From positions 1-64,000 of the forward strand of contig JACJYR010000004.1 of the NCBI GenBank assembly GCA_020636005.1: DNA of 64,000 nt. The letters are read 5' to 3'. Position 1 is the first letter of the stretch; the number at the start of each line of letters is the position of its first letter. The stretch is from Lewinellaceae bacterium. Lineage in GTDB: Bacteria; Bacteroidota; Bacteroidia; Chitinophagales; Saprospiraceae. The notes under the pieces were generated by a model. That model had not been told where the DNA came from, searched no databases, and saw nothing but the letters and a program-made list of their open reading frames with translations. A program made the translations under genes and the position numbers. Below, piece by piece: positions 16,745-25,917 of this stretch.

Positions 16745-16784
16745 GGAGCCATTCACTCATTCACTCATTCATTCACTCATTAAA
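16745..16784. repeat. Tandem CATTCACT repeats before the kinase start codon
   Basis: About four CATTCACT units directly before the ATG at 16785, occupying the whole gap after folK. On the other strand they read AGTGAATG, the same unit as the valS leader array. Confidence 0.7.
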
Positions 16785-17441
16785 ATGCCCCCTTTCCCCC
16801 ATCATTTTATAGCGATAGAAGGCAACATCGGCGCCGGCAAGACAACGCTGTGCAAGATGCTGGAAGCTGAACAGAACTGCCGGTTGATTTTGGAACAGTT
16901 CACAGACAACCCCTTCCTGCCCCATTTTTATAAAAACCCGGAACGCTATGCCTTCCCGGTTGAACTGTTTTTTATGACCGAGCGCCACAAACAACTGCAG
17001 GAAACACTTTCGCAACGGGAGCTTTTCCCCCAGTTGGTAGTGTCCGATTACTATTTTATCAAGACGCTCCTGTTTGCCAAAAACAACCTCAACGACGAAG
17101 AATACCGCTTGTTCCAGCGCCTGTTCCATACGCTGAACGCTACCTTTTCCAAGCCCGACCTGCTCGTTTACCTGCACCGGTCTGTGCCGGATTTGATCCG
17201 CAACATACACGGCCGGGGGCGGGAATACGAACGGGACATCAAGCCGGAATACCTGCAGTCCCTGCAAGATGCCTACTTTAATTATTTCAGGGCGGAAAAG
17301 GAATTTCCCATCCTGATCATCGAGGTGACAGAGGTAGATTTTTGGAGCGACCGCTCCGCTTACGAGAAGATTTTAGGTTTGATGAAACGTAGCTATGCCA
17401 AGGGGATCCACCGGGCTTCGGTGCAGGTCAACGTTTCCTGA
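16785..17441 (+). CDS. Deoxynucleoside kinase
   Basis: Nucleotide-salvage enzyme of 218 residues in the dNK/dGK/dCK-like P-loop family that phosphorylates deoxynucleosides. The P-loop is IEGNIGAGKTTL (10-21), the substrate/ERS-like segment FFMTERHKQL follows, and LVYLHRSVPDLIRNIHGRGR is the conserved D/H-R-S and LID region. Nucleoside preference cannot be decided from motifs. The start at 16785 (MPPFPHHFIAIEG) is used because the longer frame from 16743 would translate the octamer repeat. Its 3' end overlaps the convergent methyltransferase gene by 14 bp. Confidence 0.93.
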   Translation: MPPFPHHFIAIEGNIGAGKTTLCKMLEAEQNCRLILEQFTDNPFLPHFYKNPERYAFPVELFFMTERHKQLQETLSQRELFPQLVVSDYYFIKTLLFAKNNLNDEEYRLFQRLFHTLNATFSKPDLLVYLHRSVPDLIRNIHGRGREYERDIKPEYLQSLQDAYFNYFRAEKEFPILIIEVTEVDFWSDRSAYEKILGLMKRSYAKGIHRASVQVNVS

Positions 17442-18219
17442 CTACGAAACCCTTCCCCACTGAATATTTCGAGTGTTTGAACAGCCCGAAATCCATTTGG
17501 ATAAAGCCATCTGTCAGTTTCACCAGCAACGGCTCCCTTGAAGAGGGGCGCAGTTTCACCTTCTTTTCCTGTGCCCCTGAAATATTGCCGGCGTTTTCCT
17601 TAAAAACCCTTTGTATCATCCCTGTCCAGTACATTTCCGACAATGCCACCAGGTAGCCGCTCAGGTTTTTTTCCACCAGTACTTCCAGGCCGTACTTGCC
17701 GGCCCAAGCCTTGAATTTTTGAGGATCCACAAGATATTCGTGGCCAAAAGCATAAGCACCCTGCGGGATGGCCCGCCTTCCCAGCAGCCGGTTGACCGGG
17801 TCGTAGGTCCAGGGGAAATTGGTCTGTGGGAAGGTGATAAAGGCCAGTCCGGTTGGGCGAAGCACCCTTGCTATTTCTTCGGTCATGCGTTCGGGTTGGC
17901 CAACGTGTTCCATCACGTCAACGGAGGTGAGCAGGTCGAAGGTGTTTTCCGGGAATGATAGGTTTAGCGCATCCTCCCATTGGTAGGAGAGGTTGGCCAC
18001 GTTGGCATTCATCTGTTTGGCAAAGGCGATGTCGTTTTCGTTGATGTCGCAGGCCGTGAGTTTTCCACACCAGGATGCGATCATGGGGTCGTAGTCGCCC
18101 TCTCCGGTGCCAAGGTTGAGGGCATTGGCAAACTTGTGCTGCCTGCCGAACTGCTCGAGGTTTTCTTTGATAAACCGGTACCGGTTGCGGTAGGTAGGAA
18201 AGAGTAATTTATAGTTCAT
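17428..18219 (-). CDS. Class I SAM-dependent methyltransferase
   Basis: Protein of 263 residues of the Methyltransf_11 type. SAM-binding motif I is ALNLGTGEGDYDPM, the acidic motif II is LTACDINENDIAFA, and SVDVMEHVGQPERMTEEIARVLRPTG is the usual post-motif block. Substrate unknown; the aromatic-rich region FPWTYDPVNRLLGRRAI after the core may line the acceptor site. The start is 12 bp past the end of the large membrane protein gene, which lies upstream on the same strand, so the two are probably cotranscribed, and a surface-glycan or lipid role is possible. Confidence 0.88.
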   Translation of the reverse strand: MNYKLLFPTYRNRYRFIKENLEQFGRQHKFANALNLGTGEGDYDPMIASWCGKLTACDINENDIAFAKQMNANVANLSYQWEDALNLSFPENTFDLLTSVDVMEHVGQPERMTEEIARVLRPTGLAFITFPQTNFPWTYDPVNRLLGRRAIPQGAYAFGHEYLVDPQKFKAWAGKYGLEVLVEKNLSGYLVALSEMYWTGMIQRVFKENAGNISGAQEKKVKLRPSSREPLLVKLTDGFIQMDFGLFKHSKYSVGKGFVVRKR

Positions 18220-18231
18220 GAATGGGTAACA

Positions 18232-20442
18232 TTAAAGCTTCGCTGCCGCTGCCCGATACTGCTGTGCCCTTTGCGCATCCCCCTGTTTCTCATAAATCTG
18301 AGCCCCGAGTTCGTAGGCCTGCTTGAAATTGGGGGCAGCCTGGATGGCCTTTTGCAGGTGTTCGAGCGCACTGCTGATGTCGTTGCGCTGGTTTTCGATA
18401 AGTGCCAGATAATAATAGGCCGTCCCAAAATCGTCTTCCACCTCGATAGTACGGCGCAAATCTTTTTCCGCATTCACGGCATCGCCCAGGTTCAAGTAGG
18501 CGAGGCCCCGGTAAAACAGGCCGTTAGTGTTGTCGGGGGTTACCTGGAGGAGTTTGTCGGCGGCATCCTTGGCCTGGGCAGCCTGGTTCGTGTTGAGGTA
18601 GGCCATCGCCAGCTTGGTCAGGGCGATCTCGTTGTCGGGATGCTGCGTTAGTTCTTGCTGAAAACCATTGATGGCAGCCTGAAGGTCTTGCCCTTTCAGT
18701 GATTTCTCCGCCTCAAATACAGGCCCGCCGCCCTGTTCGATGGACAACAGCGGCACCCCATTCGCATCCACGGTGTGGATGGAGCGGGAATTGGGCCAGG
18801 TATGCGCCCGAAGGTGAGGCCCCTTGATGTAGCGGGATGGGAAAATGCCATAGTCCCAATCTGTCTCGTAGCGCTGGTTGAAGCGCACGTATTTGACCTG
18901 TATTTTGTCGCCGTATTTTTTGTTTACATAGGTGTTGAAGACGTAGGAAAAGGTGGTGGCAATCGTCACCGGCTGCGGCATGTCCGGGCTGATTTTACCG
19001 GAGTCTTCGAGCCAGTCCAGGGCCTGTTTCATGCTCACCCCCCAATAGTCCGTTTCATATTTGCCGAAGGCACCGCTGATGCCGCCGCTGACCGTGTTGA
19101 AATAGACATAGGGGTAATGCGGATTCCGGGCGATGAAAAGTGCCGGCTCCAGCATCATCAACACAACCACGGCGTACAGTGCGTATTTACCGGTTTTATT
19201 TTGGGTCAACATGCTTTCCACCATCAGCCAGAACAGCGATGCGGTCACAACCATCGTCGGATAGACGAACATCAGGTGGCGCCACCCGTCATGCAGGATA
19301 CTGTCTTTGGCGATGATGTAAAAAACAGGGAATACCGCTGCAAATATGGCCAGCAGCACAGGCAGCGGCTGGTAGCGTTCCATCAGTTTTTTTAGGAGCA
19401 CAATGGCCCCCAGGAAGCCAAACAACGTGAACAGCGGGATCGTCCGCCATATCCATTGCAGGGCATAGTGCCAGGGCGTATCGTCCGACATCAGGTTTTC
19501 CCCGCCAAACAGCACCCTGATTTTCACGCCCAGTTTTGAAAATTCGCCCAGGGCCTCCAGGGGATGGCCGATGGGATCCTGCATGGCATAAGGCCAAAAC
19601 AGGATGGCGATGAGGAAGCCCGCCAGGGAAATACCCAAGACGCTTGCAGCATAAGCGCCAACCTGCTTTATATCCTTAAATAGGCCGCCAATGCCGTTTT
19701 TCATCAAAAAATCAAGACCGGCAAACAGGCCAAAAATGCCAACCAGGATTAAGCCGCCCGCCCTTGTGGCTATGGCCAGCGCCATGCCGAGCGCCACGCC
19801 CAGCGCCAGTTTCCAATGGAATTTCGGCAGGCTTTTGAACAGCAACGACATGTAGTAGATGGCAATGATGTAGCCTGCTGCGAAGGGGATGTCCTTGGGA
19901 TTCATCAGCGAGTGCCCCAGGAAGCGGGGCGACAGGAACATGAACGCCAGTGTGAGGATACCCGCCCGCCAGCCACCGATTTCCCGTGCAAAAAGGGCAG
20001 TAAACAGCATAGCCACGAAGCCGAAAACAGCATTGAAAACATGCCGCACGTCGTGGTAGGCGGCATCTTTTACCGTAAGGCCGAGGGCTTTATTGGTGAA
20101 ACCGGTCACGATGTCGAAAAAGCCACCGTAGTACTGCATGTTGCCCTTCGGGATGTGGAGTGCGGAGGTGTCGGCGCCCATGGTGGAGTAGTAGCTGACC
20201 AGTTTGGCGGAGTAGTCGTCCTGGTACTCATCGTCGCCGTTGATGCCGCTGCCAAGTGCCAGCACAATCGTGGCCAGCAGGACTACTGCCCCCAGCGCCA
20301 TGAAGATTTTCCTGTAAAATGAATCCTGCTCGGTGGCCACAGAGGCCCGGTCGAGCCATTTGGACGGATCGTAGGATCCGCTTGTTTTTGAGGGTGCAGA
20401 CTTTTGGGCGGTGCGTTTACTGGCTGGCTTTCTCTTGCTCAT
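18232..20442 (-). CDS. Polytopic membrane protein (PMT/ArnT-like glycosyltransferase) with C-terminal TPR domain
   Basis: Protein of 736 residues. A basic Lys/Ser/Ala-rich N-terminus is followed by the first membrane helix (IFMALGAVVLLATIVLALG) and an acidic loop with GDDEYQDDY, the place where GT-C enzymes keep the catalytic Asp. There are about ten more helices to residue 430 (HDVRHVFNAVFGF, GWRAGILTLAFMFLSPRFLG), then a soluble region and at least four TPR-like helix pairs (about 585-730). The GT-C (dolichyl-phosphate-sugar-dependent) assignment is by topology and the loop-1 acidic motif, not by a full motif match. The TPR end may dock other envelope enzymes. Confidence 0.78.
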   Translation of the reverse strand: MSKRKPASKRTAQKSAPSKTSGSYDPSKWLDRASVATEQDSFYRKIFMALGAVVLLATIVLALGSGINGDDEYQDDYSAKLVSYYSTMGADTSALHIPKGNMQYYGGFFDIVTGFTNKALGLTVKDAAYHDVRHVFNAVFGFVAMLFTALFAREIGGWRAGILTLAFMFLSPRFLGHSLMNPKDIPFAAGYIIAIYYMSLLFKSLPKFHWKLALGVALGMALAIATRAGGLILVGIFGLFAGLDFLMKNGIGGLFKDIKQVGAYAASVLGISLAGFLIAILFWPYAMQDPIGHPLEALGEFSKLGVKIRVLFGGENLMSDDTPWHYALQWIWRTIPLFTLFGFLGAIVLLKKLMERYQPLPVLLAIFAAVFPVFYIIAKDSILHDGWRHLMFVYPTMVVTASLFWLMVESMLTQNKTGKYALYAVVVLMMLEPALFIARNPHYPYVYFNTVSGGISGAFGKYETDYWGVSMKQALDWLEDSGKISPDMPQPVTIATTFSYVFNTYVNKKYGDKIQVKYVRFNQRYETDWDYGIFPSRYIKGPHLRAHTWPNSRSIHTVDANGVPLLSIEQGGGPVFEAEKSLKGQDLQAAINGFQQELTQHPDNEIALTKLAMAYLNTNQAAQAKDAADKLLQVTPDNTNGLFYRGLAYLNLGDAVNAEKDLRRTIEVEDDFGTAYYYLALIENQRNDISSALEHLQKAIQAAPNFKQAYELGAQIYEKQGDAQRAQQYRAAAAKL

Positions 20443-21038
20443 TTACGTGATGTCTTGTGATGGAGAAACAAGGAATCGAACAACATGCCGGGATAGGCTT
20501 GAACACTTCCAGGATTTCTCTAATCCTTACCAGCGGCGAATATAGGAAAACCCATTTATTCGCCCGGACGGTGGGTTTGACGGAATCGGGCCATTGATGT
20601 TTCAAAAGCGGGGAGAATTTGAAACTACCATGCTGCCTGAAAATCAAACAAGTTTTGAAATTTGCTGAAAAGCTAAAGGGTTGCCGGGAACTTTGGAGGC
20701 AGCTTTTTACGTCCCTTGACAAAAATTGTGAAAATGAGCGGCGGGATTAGCGGGTCACTTGAAGTGCCCCGCTAATTTGAAAGGCCTTACGGGGTCACTT
20801 GAAGTGGCATTTATTTAGCGGTAAAAAGTCAGTAAATAAGCTCTCTTTTCCGCCCCAGACCCCTAAAGGGGAACCAAATCGGCAACTATCTACGAACTTC
20901 CCAATGTGGTTCCCCTTTAGGGGTCAGGGGCGGAGTAAGGCGGGAGGCGCTAAATAGATACTTCAAGTGACCCCGTAAGGCCTCCACATCCTAAATTCAG
21001 CCTTGTCAATCAATCCGCTAACCAGCAAAGCTATTTTT
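20443..21038. other. Gene-free interval with a nested foldback
   Basis: No plausible gene. The left half (20443-20740) shows nothing recognisable. From 20747 to 20983 there is a series of inverted repeats, described separately. Confidence 0.7.
20747..20983. repeat. Hairpin plus nested foldback element
   Basis: First a hairpin TTAGCGGG-tCACTTGAAGTGc-CCCGCTAA (20747-20775). Then a perfect 24-bp inverted pair (20782-20805 and 20960-20983; arms start AGGCCTTACGGGGTCACT) that extends inward imperfectly (TTTAGCG/CGCTAAA). Inside it is a second 27-bp pair with one mismatch (20850-20876, CCGCCCCAGACCCC..., and 20907-20933). A copy of the inner pair alone occurs at 43427-43506. Confidence 0.85.
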
Positions 21039-21590
21039 ATGAAAGATATCATCCGCCTTTCCAAATTCCTCTCCCTTGTGCTCCGCCACCGGCCCGAAAA
21101 GATCGGGCTGGCCCTCGATGCCAATGGATGGGCCGAAGTAACGGATCTGCTTGAAAAAATGAACCAAAATGGCTATCCAATTGATCCGCAATTGCTCGCC
21201 AAGGTCGTGGAGACCAGCGACAAGCAGCGTTTTGCCCTTTCTGCCGATGGCACCATGATCAGGGCGAACCAGGGCCATTCAGTTCGGGTTGACCTTGGTT
21301 TGAAACCGGTTGTGCCGCCAGAACTGCTATTTCACGGAACAGCGACCAAAAACCTGAACTCCATCCATAAGCTGGGATTGCACAAAGGAAAGCGCCATCA
21401 TGTCCACCTGTCAGCCGACAAAGCAACAGCTGCGAAAGTGGGTGGGAGGCATGGGAAAGCCGTCGTATTGAAAATAATGGCGGGGAAAATGCACCGGTCC
21501 GGGCATTTATTTTACCGATCAGAAAACGGGATTTGGCTGGTAGAGGCGGTGCCAGTGGAGTTCATAGAACGCCAGGAGGAAAATGGCTGA
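21039..21590 (+). CDS. kptA: RNA 2'-phosphotransferase (Tpt1/KptA)
   Basis: NAD+-dependent enzyme of 183 residues that removes an internal RNA 2'-phosphate, forming ADP-ribose 1'',2''-cyclic phosphate. The catalytic tetrad regions are visible: LSLVLRHRPEKIGL (Arg/His/Arg), IRANQGHSV, LLFHGTATKNL and HHVHLSADKATA. In yeast this finishes tRNA splicing; bacteria lack that pathway, so the natural substrate is unknown, and some bacterial family members also ADP-ribosylate RNA ends. The start at 21039 (MKDIIRLSKFL) is chosen over 21003. No RNA ligase gene is adjacent. Confidence 0.95.
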   Translation: MKDIIRLSKFLSLVLRHRPEKIGLALDANGWAEVTDLLEKMNQNGYPIDPQLLAKVVETSDKQRFALSADGTMIRANQGHSVRVDLGLKPVVPPELLFHGTATKNLNSIHKLGLHKGKRHHVHLSADKATAAKVGGRHGKAVVLKIMAGKMHRSGHLFYRSENGIWLVEAVPVEFIERQEENG

Positions 21591-21641
21591 CAGCATTGTG
21601 CCCATTGCAACGGATGGGCGGTAGGGGTAACTGCCCCGGCA

Positions 21642-23525
21642 TCAATTCTCTTCCCGTACAATGAACACCGGAATATTCACGCTGTGCCGGACGGAATCGA
21701 CGGTGGTGCCAAAAATGAGGTCTTTGAACAGGCGGTGGCCATGTGCCCCTAACACGAGGAGATCGGCATTAAAGTCCTGGACGGCCTTCGGGATGCTCGA
21801 TTTGGGGTTGCCAAAACCCAGGTAAGTTTCTGCCTTAAAACCTTTTTCGTTCATTTCACGGGCATAATGTTCCAGGCGTTCGGCATCGTCGCTGGTCTCC
21901 TTGTCCCTGATTTCATCCCCGAGTAAGATTGCGCCTGCCGACTCGACGACGTGGATGAGCAGGTAAACGGTGCCAGGTGCCCCCATGGAAATGGCATAGC
22001 GCAATGTATGCCCGTCTATGTCGCTGAAATCAATGGCGACGGCTATCTTTCTAAACTCCTTCTTTTCAAACACGGATACCTTGCCAGGCTCGGCGTGGAG
22101 GTGTGTCCTCTGCTCCTGGAGCATGGACTTTACAAAGGGTGTAAGGGTGACGACGAGCAACAGCACCCCTGCACCCAGGGCCAACGGCACCACGGTAACA
22201 TAGAGCACGAAGGGCGATTCGGCAGCCGTGATCCAGCCAGCTATTTCATCAATGACCAACTTCACGTTCAAAGCGACTATGATTAGGGCCACCAGCCATG
22301 ACAACACTTTTACCAACAGCCCAATGGCCAGTTTACCCATCCGTCTGCGGTCGCTGACAAAATGGATGAGCGGGATGATGGCGAAGCCCAATTGCAAACT
22401 GAGGATGACCTGGCTCAGGATGAGCATGTCGCCGGTCACCCCTTCGCCCAAAATACTGATGGCCAGCACGGCGGGCACGATGGCCACGGCGCGGGTGATG
22501 AGCCGCCGTATCCAGGGCTGGATGCGCAGGTTGAGGTAGCCTTCCATGACCACCTGCCCGGCGAGGGTACCAGTGAGAGTAGAACTTTGCCCGGCGGCGA
22601 TGAGGGCCACGGCGAAAAAAATGGGTGCCAGGTTGGAACCCAGCAGCGGTTCCAGGAAGCGGTGCGCATCCTGTATTTCCGACACTTCGAACATGCCCGC
22701 CTTGTAGAACGTGGCAGCTGCGAGTACCAGGATGGCGGCATTTACAAAAAATGCCAGGTTGAGGGCAATGGCCGAATCAATGAGGTTGAACTTGAGCGCC
22801 GCCTTCGTCTCCACCATATTGCGGGTGAACTTGCGGGACTGCACCAGCGACGAGTGGAGGTAGAGGTTGTGGGGCATTACCGTAGCCCCGATGATACCGA
22901 TGGCAATATAGAGTGCCGTATCGTCGGGGATGCTTGGGATGAAGCCCGTGACCAGGACGCTCATTTCCGGTTTCGCCAAAAACATTTCCACCAAAAAGGC
23001 CAGCCCGATGATACCAACAAGTGCGAGGATAAAGGCCTCCATTACCCTCATGCCTTTTTGGATGAGGAAGAGCAGCACGATGGTATCCAGGAAAGTAAGG
23101 AGGACGCCCCATATCAGCGGCAGCCCAAACAGCAGTTGAAGCCCTATGGCCATGCCCAGCACTTCGGCCAGGTCGGTGGCGGCGATGGCAATTTCTGCCA
23201 GCAGGTACAGCACGAAATTGGTGGGGCGGTTGTAGGTCTCCTTCGATGCCTGTGCCAAATCCCTGCCGCTGACGATACCCAGGCGGGTGCTCAGGCTTTG
23301 CAGCAACAAGGCCATGAGGTTGGACATGAGCAGCACCCATATCAGCGCATAGCCGTAACGGCTGCCGCCGGCGATGTCGGTGGCCCAGTTGCCGGGGTCC
23401 ATGTAACCAACTGCAATGAGGTAAGCAGGCCCCATATAGGCGAGCAGTTTCCTGAAAAAACCTTTCTTCTGGGTGTCCACGGTAGCATGGACTTCTTCCA
23501 GGGATTTGGGTATCGGGTTGGTCAT
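21642..23525 (-). CDS. mntH: Nramp-family Mn/divalent metal transporter fused to a UspA domain
   Basis: Inner-membrane metal importer of 627 residues. The transporter core (1-450) has eleven helices with the metal-binding motifs DPGN (43-46, helix 1) and MPHN (217-220, helix 6). After a linker (about 450-485) comes a cytoplasmic universal stress protein domain (485-627, KKEFRKIAVAIDFSD...) with the ATP-binding signature G-2x-G-9x-G-T (GAHGHRLFKDLIFGTT). Plain MntH is about 410-440 residues, so the UspA part is an added regulatory module, probably nucleotide-responsive. The Mn role is known for the family; metal choice here is inferred. ATG at 23525. Confidence 0.94.
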   Translation of the reverse strand: MTNPIPKSLEEVHATVDTQKKGFFRKLLAYMGPAYLIAVGYMDPGNWATDIAGGSRYGYALIWVLLMSNLMALLLQSLSTRLGIVSGRDLAQASKETYNRPTNFVLYLLAEIAIAATDLAEVLGMAIGLQLLFGLPLIWGVLLTFLDTIVLLFLIQKGMRVMEAFILALVGIIGLAFLVEMFLAKPEMSVLVTGFIPSIPDDTALYIAIGIIGATVMPHNLYLHSSLVQSRKFTRNMVETKAALKFNLIDSAIALNLAFFVNAAILVLAAATFYKAGMFEVSEIQDAHRFLEPLLGSNLAPIFFAVALIAAGQSSTLTGTLAGQVVMEGYLNLRIQPWIRRLITRAVAIVPAVLAISILGEGVTGDMLILSQVILSLQLGFAIIPLIHFVSDRRRMGKLAIGLLVKVLSWLVALIIVALNVKLVIDEIAGWITAAESPFVLYVTVVPLALGAGVLLLVVTLTPFVKSMLQEQRTHLHAEPGKVSVFEKKEFRKIAVAIDFSDIDGHTLRYAISMGAPGTVYLLIHVVESAGAILLGDEIRDKETSDDAERLEHYAREMNEKGFKAETYLGFGNPKSSIPKAVQDFNADLLVLGAHGHRLFKDLIFGTTVDSVRHSVNIPVFIVREEN

Positions 23526-23804
23526 TGTTTTCTTTTGAATAGGAGGTCAAATGTATTTCCTGCCAATCAGTTCATGTCTTTCCAAAAAACCAAATGTAGC
23601 GAAGAAAAGTAATCCGCAAAGCAAGAAGGCATGTTTTTACACGATATCGGATTCCGGCAAGGATGCGGCCCTGCTGCATCCTTGCGCAAACCTCCTGCCG
23701 GCCAAAATGTGTTTCGCCTGGGCAATTTCATTTTTTAAGAAAAAATTCAATACCTTGGTACGCACTTTTTAACTACTAATCAAACCAATTGTACCCTCCT
23801 CAAA

Positions 23805-24437
23805 ATGAGATATACCAACGAAAGAATTGACCACCTTGTCTATGCCGTCCCCGACCTCGACCAGGCTATCAAAGACATCGAAAAAAAGTTTGGCATCGCA
23901 CCCATCAAGGGCGGCACCCACAAGAGCCAGGGCACCCACAACGCCCTCGTCCACCTCGGCAGCAGGCGCTACCTCGAAATCCTCGCCATTGACAAAAGCA
24001 ACAAGCAGGTAAAACCACCGCATTGGATGGGCCTCGACTTGATCGGGCGGCCCCGGCTAACCCGCTGGGCCGTGTCCACCAACGACCTGGACAAAGATGT
24101 GGACTTCCTCACGGAAATAGACCCCCGCCTCGGCGAAATAAAAGGCGGCCAGCGCAGGCGTCCCGATGGCACCAAACTCTTCTGGAAATTCTCGCTGCCC
24201 CTGCCCGCCCCGGAGGTGGAAGTGCTGCCTTTTATCATCAACTGGCAGGGTTCCGACCATCCGACCAATACCCTGCCGGAAGGCTGCAACCTGATAGCCC
24301 TGAAGGCGACCCACCCTACCCCGTTCCTGATTGAGCCGGCCATCCATGCCCTTGATGTGGATATTGAAATCGATACAGCGGTGGAAGTAAGCTTGACAGC
24401 CATAATCGACACTCCCAACGGGGTGGTCGAGATTTAA
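23805..24437 (+). CDS. VOC-family (glyoxalase-like) protein
   Basis: Soluble protein of 210 residues starting MRYTNERIDHLVYAVPDLDQ, the typical first beta-alpha module of the Glyoxalase_3 / VOC superfamily, with the first metal-ligand His at IDHLVY. The second module begins about residue 75 (LTRWAVSTNDLDKDV). A conserved GTHKSQGTHNALVHLG stretch and a Glu at YLEILA complete the putative metal site. Function and substrate are not known. The methyltransferase gene follows 33 bp downstream on the same strand, so the two may be cotranscribed. Confidence 0.85.
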   Translation: MRYTNERIDHLVYAVPDLDQAIKDIEKKFGIAPIKGGTHKSQGTHNALVHLGSRRYLEILAIDKSNKQVKPPHWMGLDLIGRPRLTRWAVSTNDLDKDVDFLTEIDPRLGEIKGGQRRRPDGTKLFWKFSLPLPAPEVEVLPFIINWQGSDHPTNTLPEGCNLIALKATHPTPFLIEPAIHALDVDIEIDTAVEVSLTAIIDTPNGVVEI

Positions 24438-24470
24438 GTTTTTTTTTCGCCTCGACATTATCTGCTTGCC

Positions 24471-25172
24471 ATGCCGCTAAACGATGCCGATATATACGAC
24501 CACCTATACAGCTACAAAGACTATATGCGGGAAGCCGCCGTGGTGAAATCCTGGCTGGACCACCACGCCCCCCTCTGCAAATCTGTACTCGACGTGGGCT
24601 GCGGAACGGGCAGCCACCACTCCTACCTTGGCAGGGACTATCAAGTGGACGGGCTTGATATCAACGAAAATTTCCTGGCGGCTGCCCGGCTGAAAAACCC
24701 GAATGGCAACTACTACACAGGCGACATGGCCAACTTCGATCTTGGTAAAAAATACGACGCCATCCTCTCCCTGTTCAGCGCTATTGGATATGCGAATACA
24801 TCCCAAAAGTTACAGGCCGCCTTTCGGTGTTTCCATGGCCATCTCCACGAGAATGGCATCCTCATCACAGAACCCTGGATGGAGCCCGAAAAGTGGCAGG
24901 ACGGCACGCTCCACCAATTGACGTATGAAAACGACGACCTCAAAATATGCCGCATGAACCGGAGCCGGTCGAAAGCAGGATCCTCCGTGCTGCATTTCCA
25001 TTACCTGGTCGGCAGCACGGAGGAGGGCATCCGGTATTTTGAAGAAGTCCACGAGTTGGGGCTTTTCAGCCATGAGCAGATGGTGGCGGCTTTCGACAAA
25101 GCCGGTTTTACCGTGGTATTCGAAAAAGAAGGGCTGACCGGAAGGGGGATTTACATTGGGAGCAAAAAATAA
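24471..25172 (+). CDS. Class I SAM-dependent methyltransferase (small-molecule type)
   Basis: Protein of 233 residues. Motif I is VLDVGCGTGSHHSYLG, motif II is VDGLDINENFLAAAR, and LILSLFSAIGYANTSQKL-like sequence (AILSLFSAIGY) with GILITEPWMEPEKWQDG places it near sugar N-methyltransferases and similar small-molecule enzymes. A Phe/Tyr-rich half after residue 130 (VLHFHYLVGSTEEGIRYF) is typical of that group. No sugar-biosynthesis genes are adjacent, so the substrate stays open. It follows the VOC gene by 33 bp. Overlapping minus-strand frames are shadows. Confidence 0.88.
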   Translation: MPLNDADIYDHLYSYKDYMREAAVVKSWLDHHAPLCKSVLDVGCGTGSHHSYLGRDYQVDGLDINENFLAAARLKNPNGNYYTGDMANFDLGKKYDAILSLFSAIGYANTSQKLQAAFRCFHGHLHENGILITEPWMEPEKWQDGTLHQLTYENDDLKICRMNRSRSKAGSSVLHFHYLVGSTEEGIRYFEEVHELGLFSHEQMVAAFDKAGFTVVFEKEGLTGRGIYIGSKK

Positions 25173-25428
25173 AAGAATCCCCTCCGTTGTACCTGGTCTT
25201 CCCCTGCCCCGCAAAGCAGAACCCCCTTCCCAAAAAAGTAAAGCACAGTTCCAGCAAGTATTGGAGCGCAGTGGCACATGCGGCGGGTACGGCAGGCTTT
25301 TTCCACAACCATTTTTCATGAGATAACGAAAGAGGGCAGTTAGGAGGGCAGACACGAAATCGGTAAAAAACAAAGGACGGGCTTCATCGGCCAGGAAGTA
25401 GAGCAGGCCGCCAGTTGGCCTTCCCTTT

Positions 25429-25830
25429 TCAAACCTCCATCATCCGCTCCGCAATTGTTGTATAGCACACAAACCAGGCCTCGGAAGTCTCCTTGTCCCA
25501 ATCGCTGCCGAGGCCCTTTTCCAAGGTCCATAGCAGCGCATCGCCCACCATTGCATAATGTTTGAGCTGCACCCCATAGCCGATGTGGCGCTTGGCCATG
25601 TCCGCAATTTCCTGTTGGAATCCTTCCAGGTTGTCCAGCCTTGCCACCAATGCCGATAGCATGTCCACTAGTTTTTTGTACTGCTCGTCCATCTGTTTGG
25701 GAAACATCCGCCGCAGTTCCGGGTGGTCGAGGAACAGCTTACTGTAAAAAGTATCCGCCACCAGTTCGGGCGGGAGGAGGCGCAGCAGCCGCCAGCTTTT
25801 TTTGACGAGGTTGATTTGTGATGTTGTCAT
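25429..25830 (-). CDS. Single-domain globin (flavohaemoglobin-type)
   Basis: Haem protein of 133 residues without a reductase domain. The globin fold is readable: A helix INLVKKSWRLL, CD corner LFLDHPELRRMFP, E helix around KKLVDMLSALVARLD and F helix DMAKRHIGYGVQLKHY, where the His of RHIGYG is the proximal haem ligand. The GH region VGDALLWTLEKGLG is as in Vitreoscilla-type globins. Likely function: oxygen or nitric-oxide binding and detoxification with a separate reductase. The gene is preceded on its 5' side by a GGGAATT tandem repeat (25831-25875). Confidence 0.93.
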   Translation of the reverse strand: MTTSQINLVKKSWRLLRLLPPELVADTFYSKLFLDHPELRRMFPKQMDEQYKKLVDMLSALVARLDNLEGFQQEIADMAKRHIGYGVQLKHYAMVGDALLWTLEKGLGSDWDKETSEAWFVCYTTIAERMMEV

Positions 25831-25917
25831 GATTGGGAATTGGGGAATTGGGAATTGGGAATTGGGAATTGGGTTGCCGGGCGCCTTCCTAATTCACCAA
25901 TTCACCAATTTACTAAT
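25831..25917. repeat. GGGAATT tandem repeat with AATTCACC counter-arm
   Basis: Five GGGAATT(G) units (25833-25868), a short GC spacer, then four AATTCACC/AATTTACT units up to the stop codon of the LytTR gene. This is the leader of the globin gene on the minus strand. Confidence 0.7.

Noticed and set aside
22362..23612. 416-codon plus-strand open frame
   Set aside because: It is antisense to the MntH-UspA gene, has no recognisable domain, and its composition (His/Gln/Asp rich) is typical of a reverse-complement shadow.
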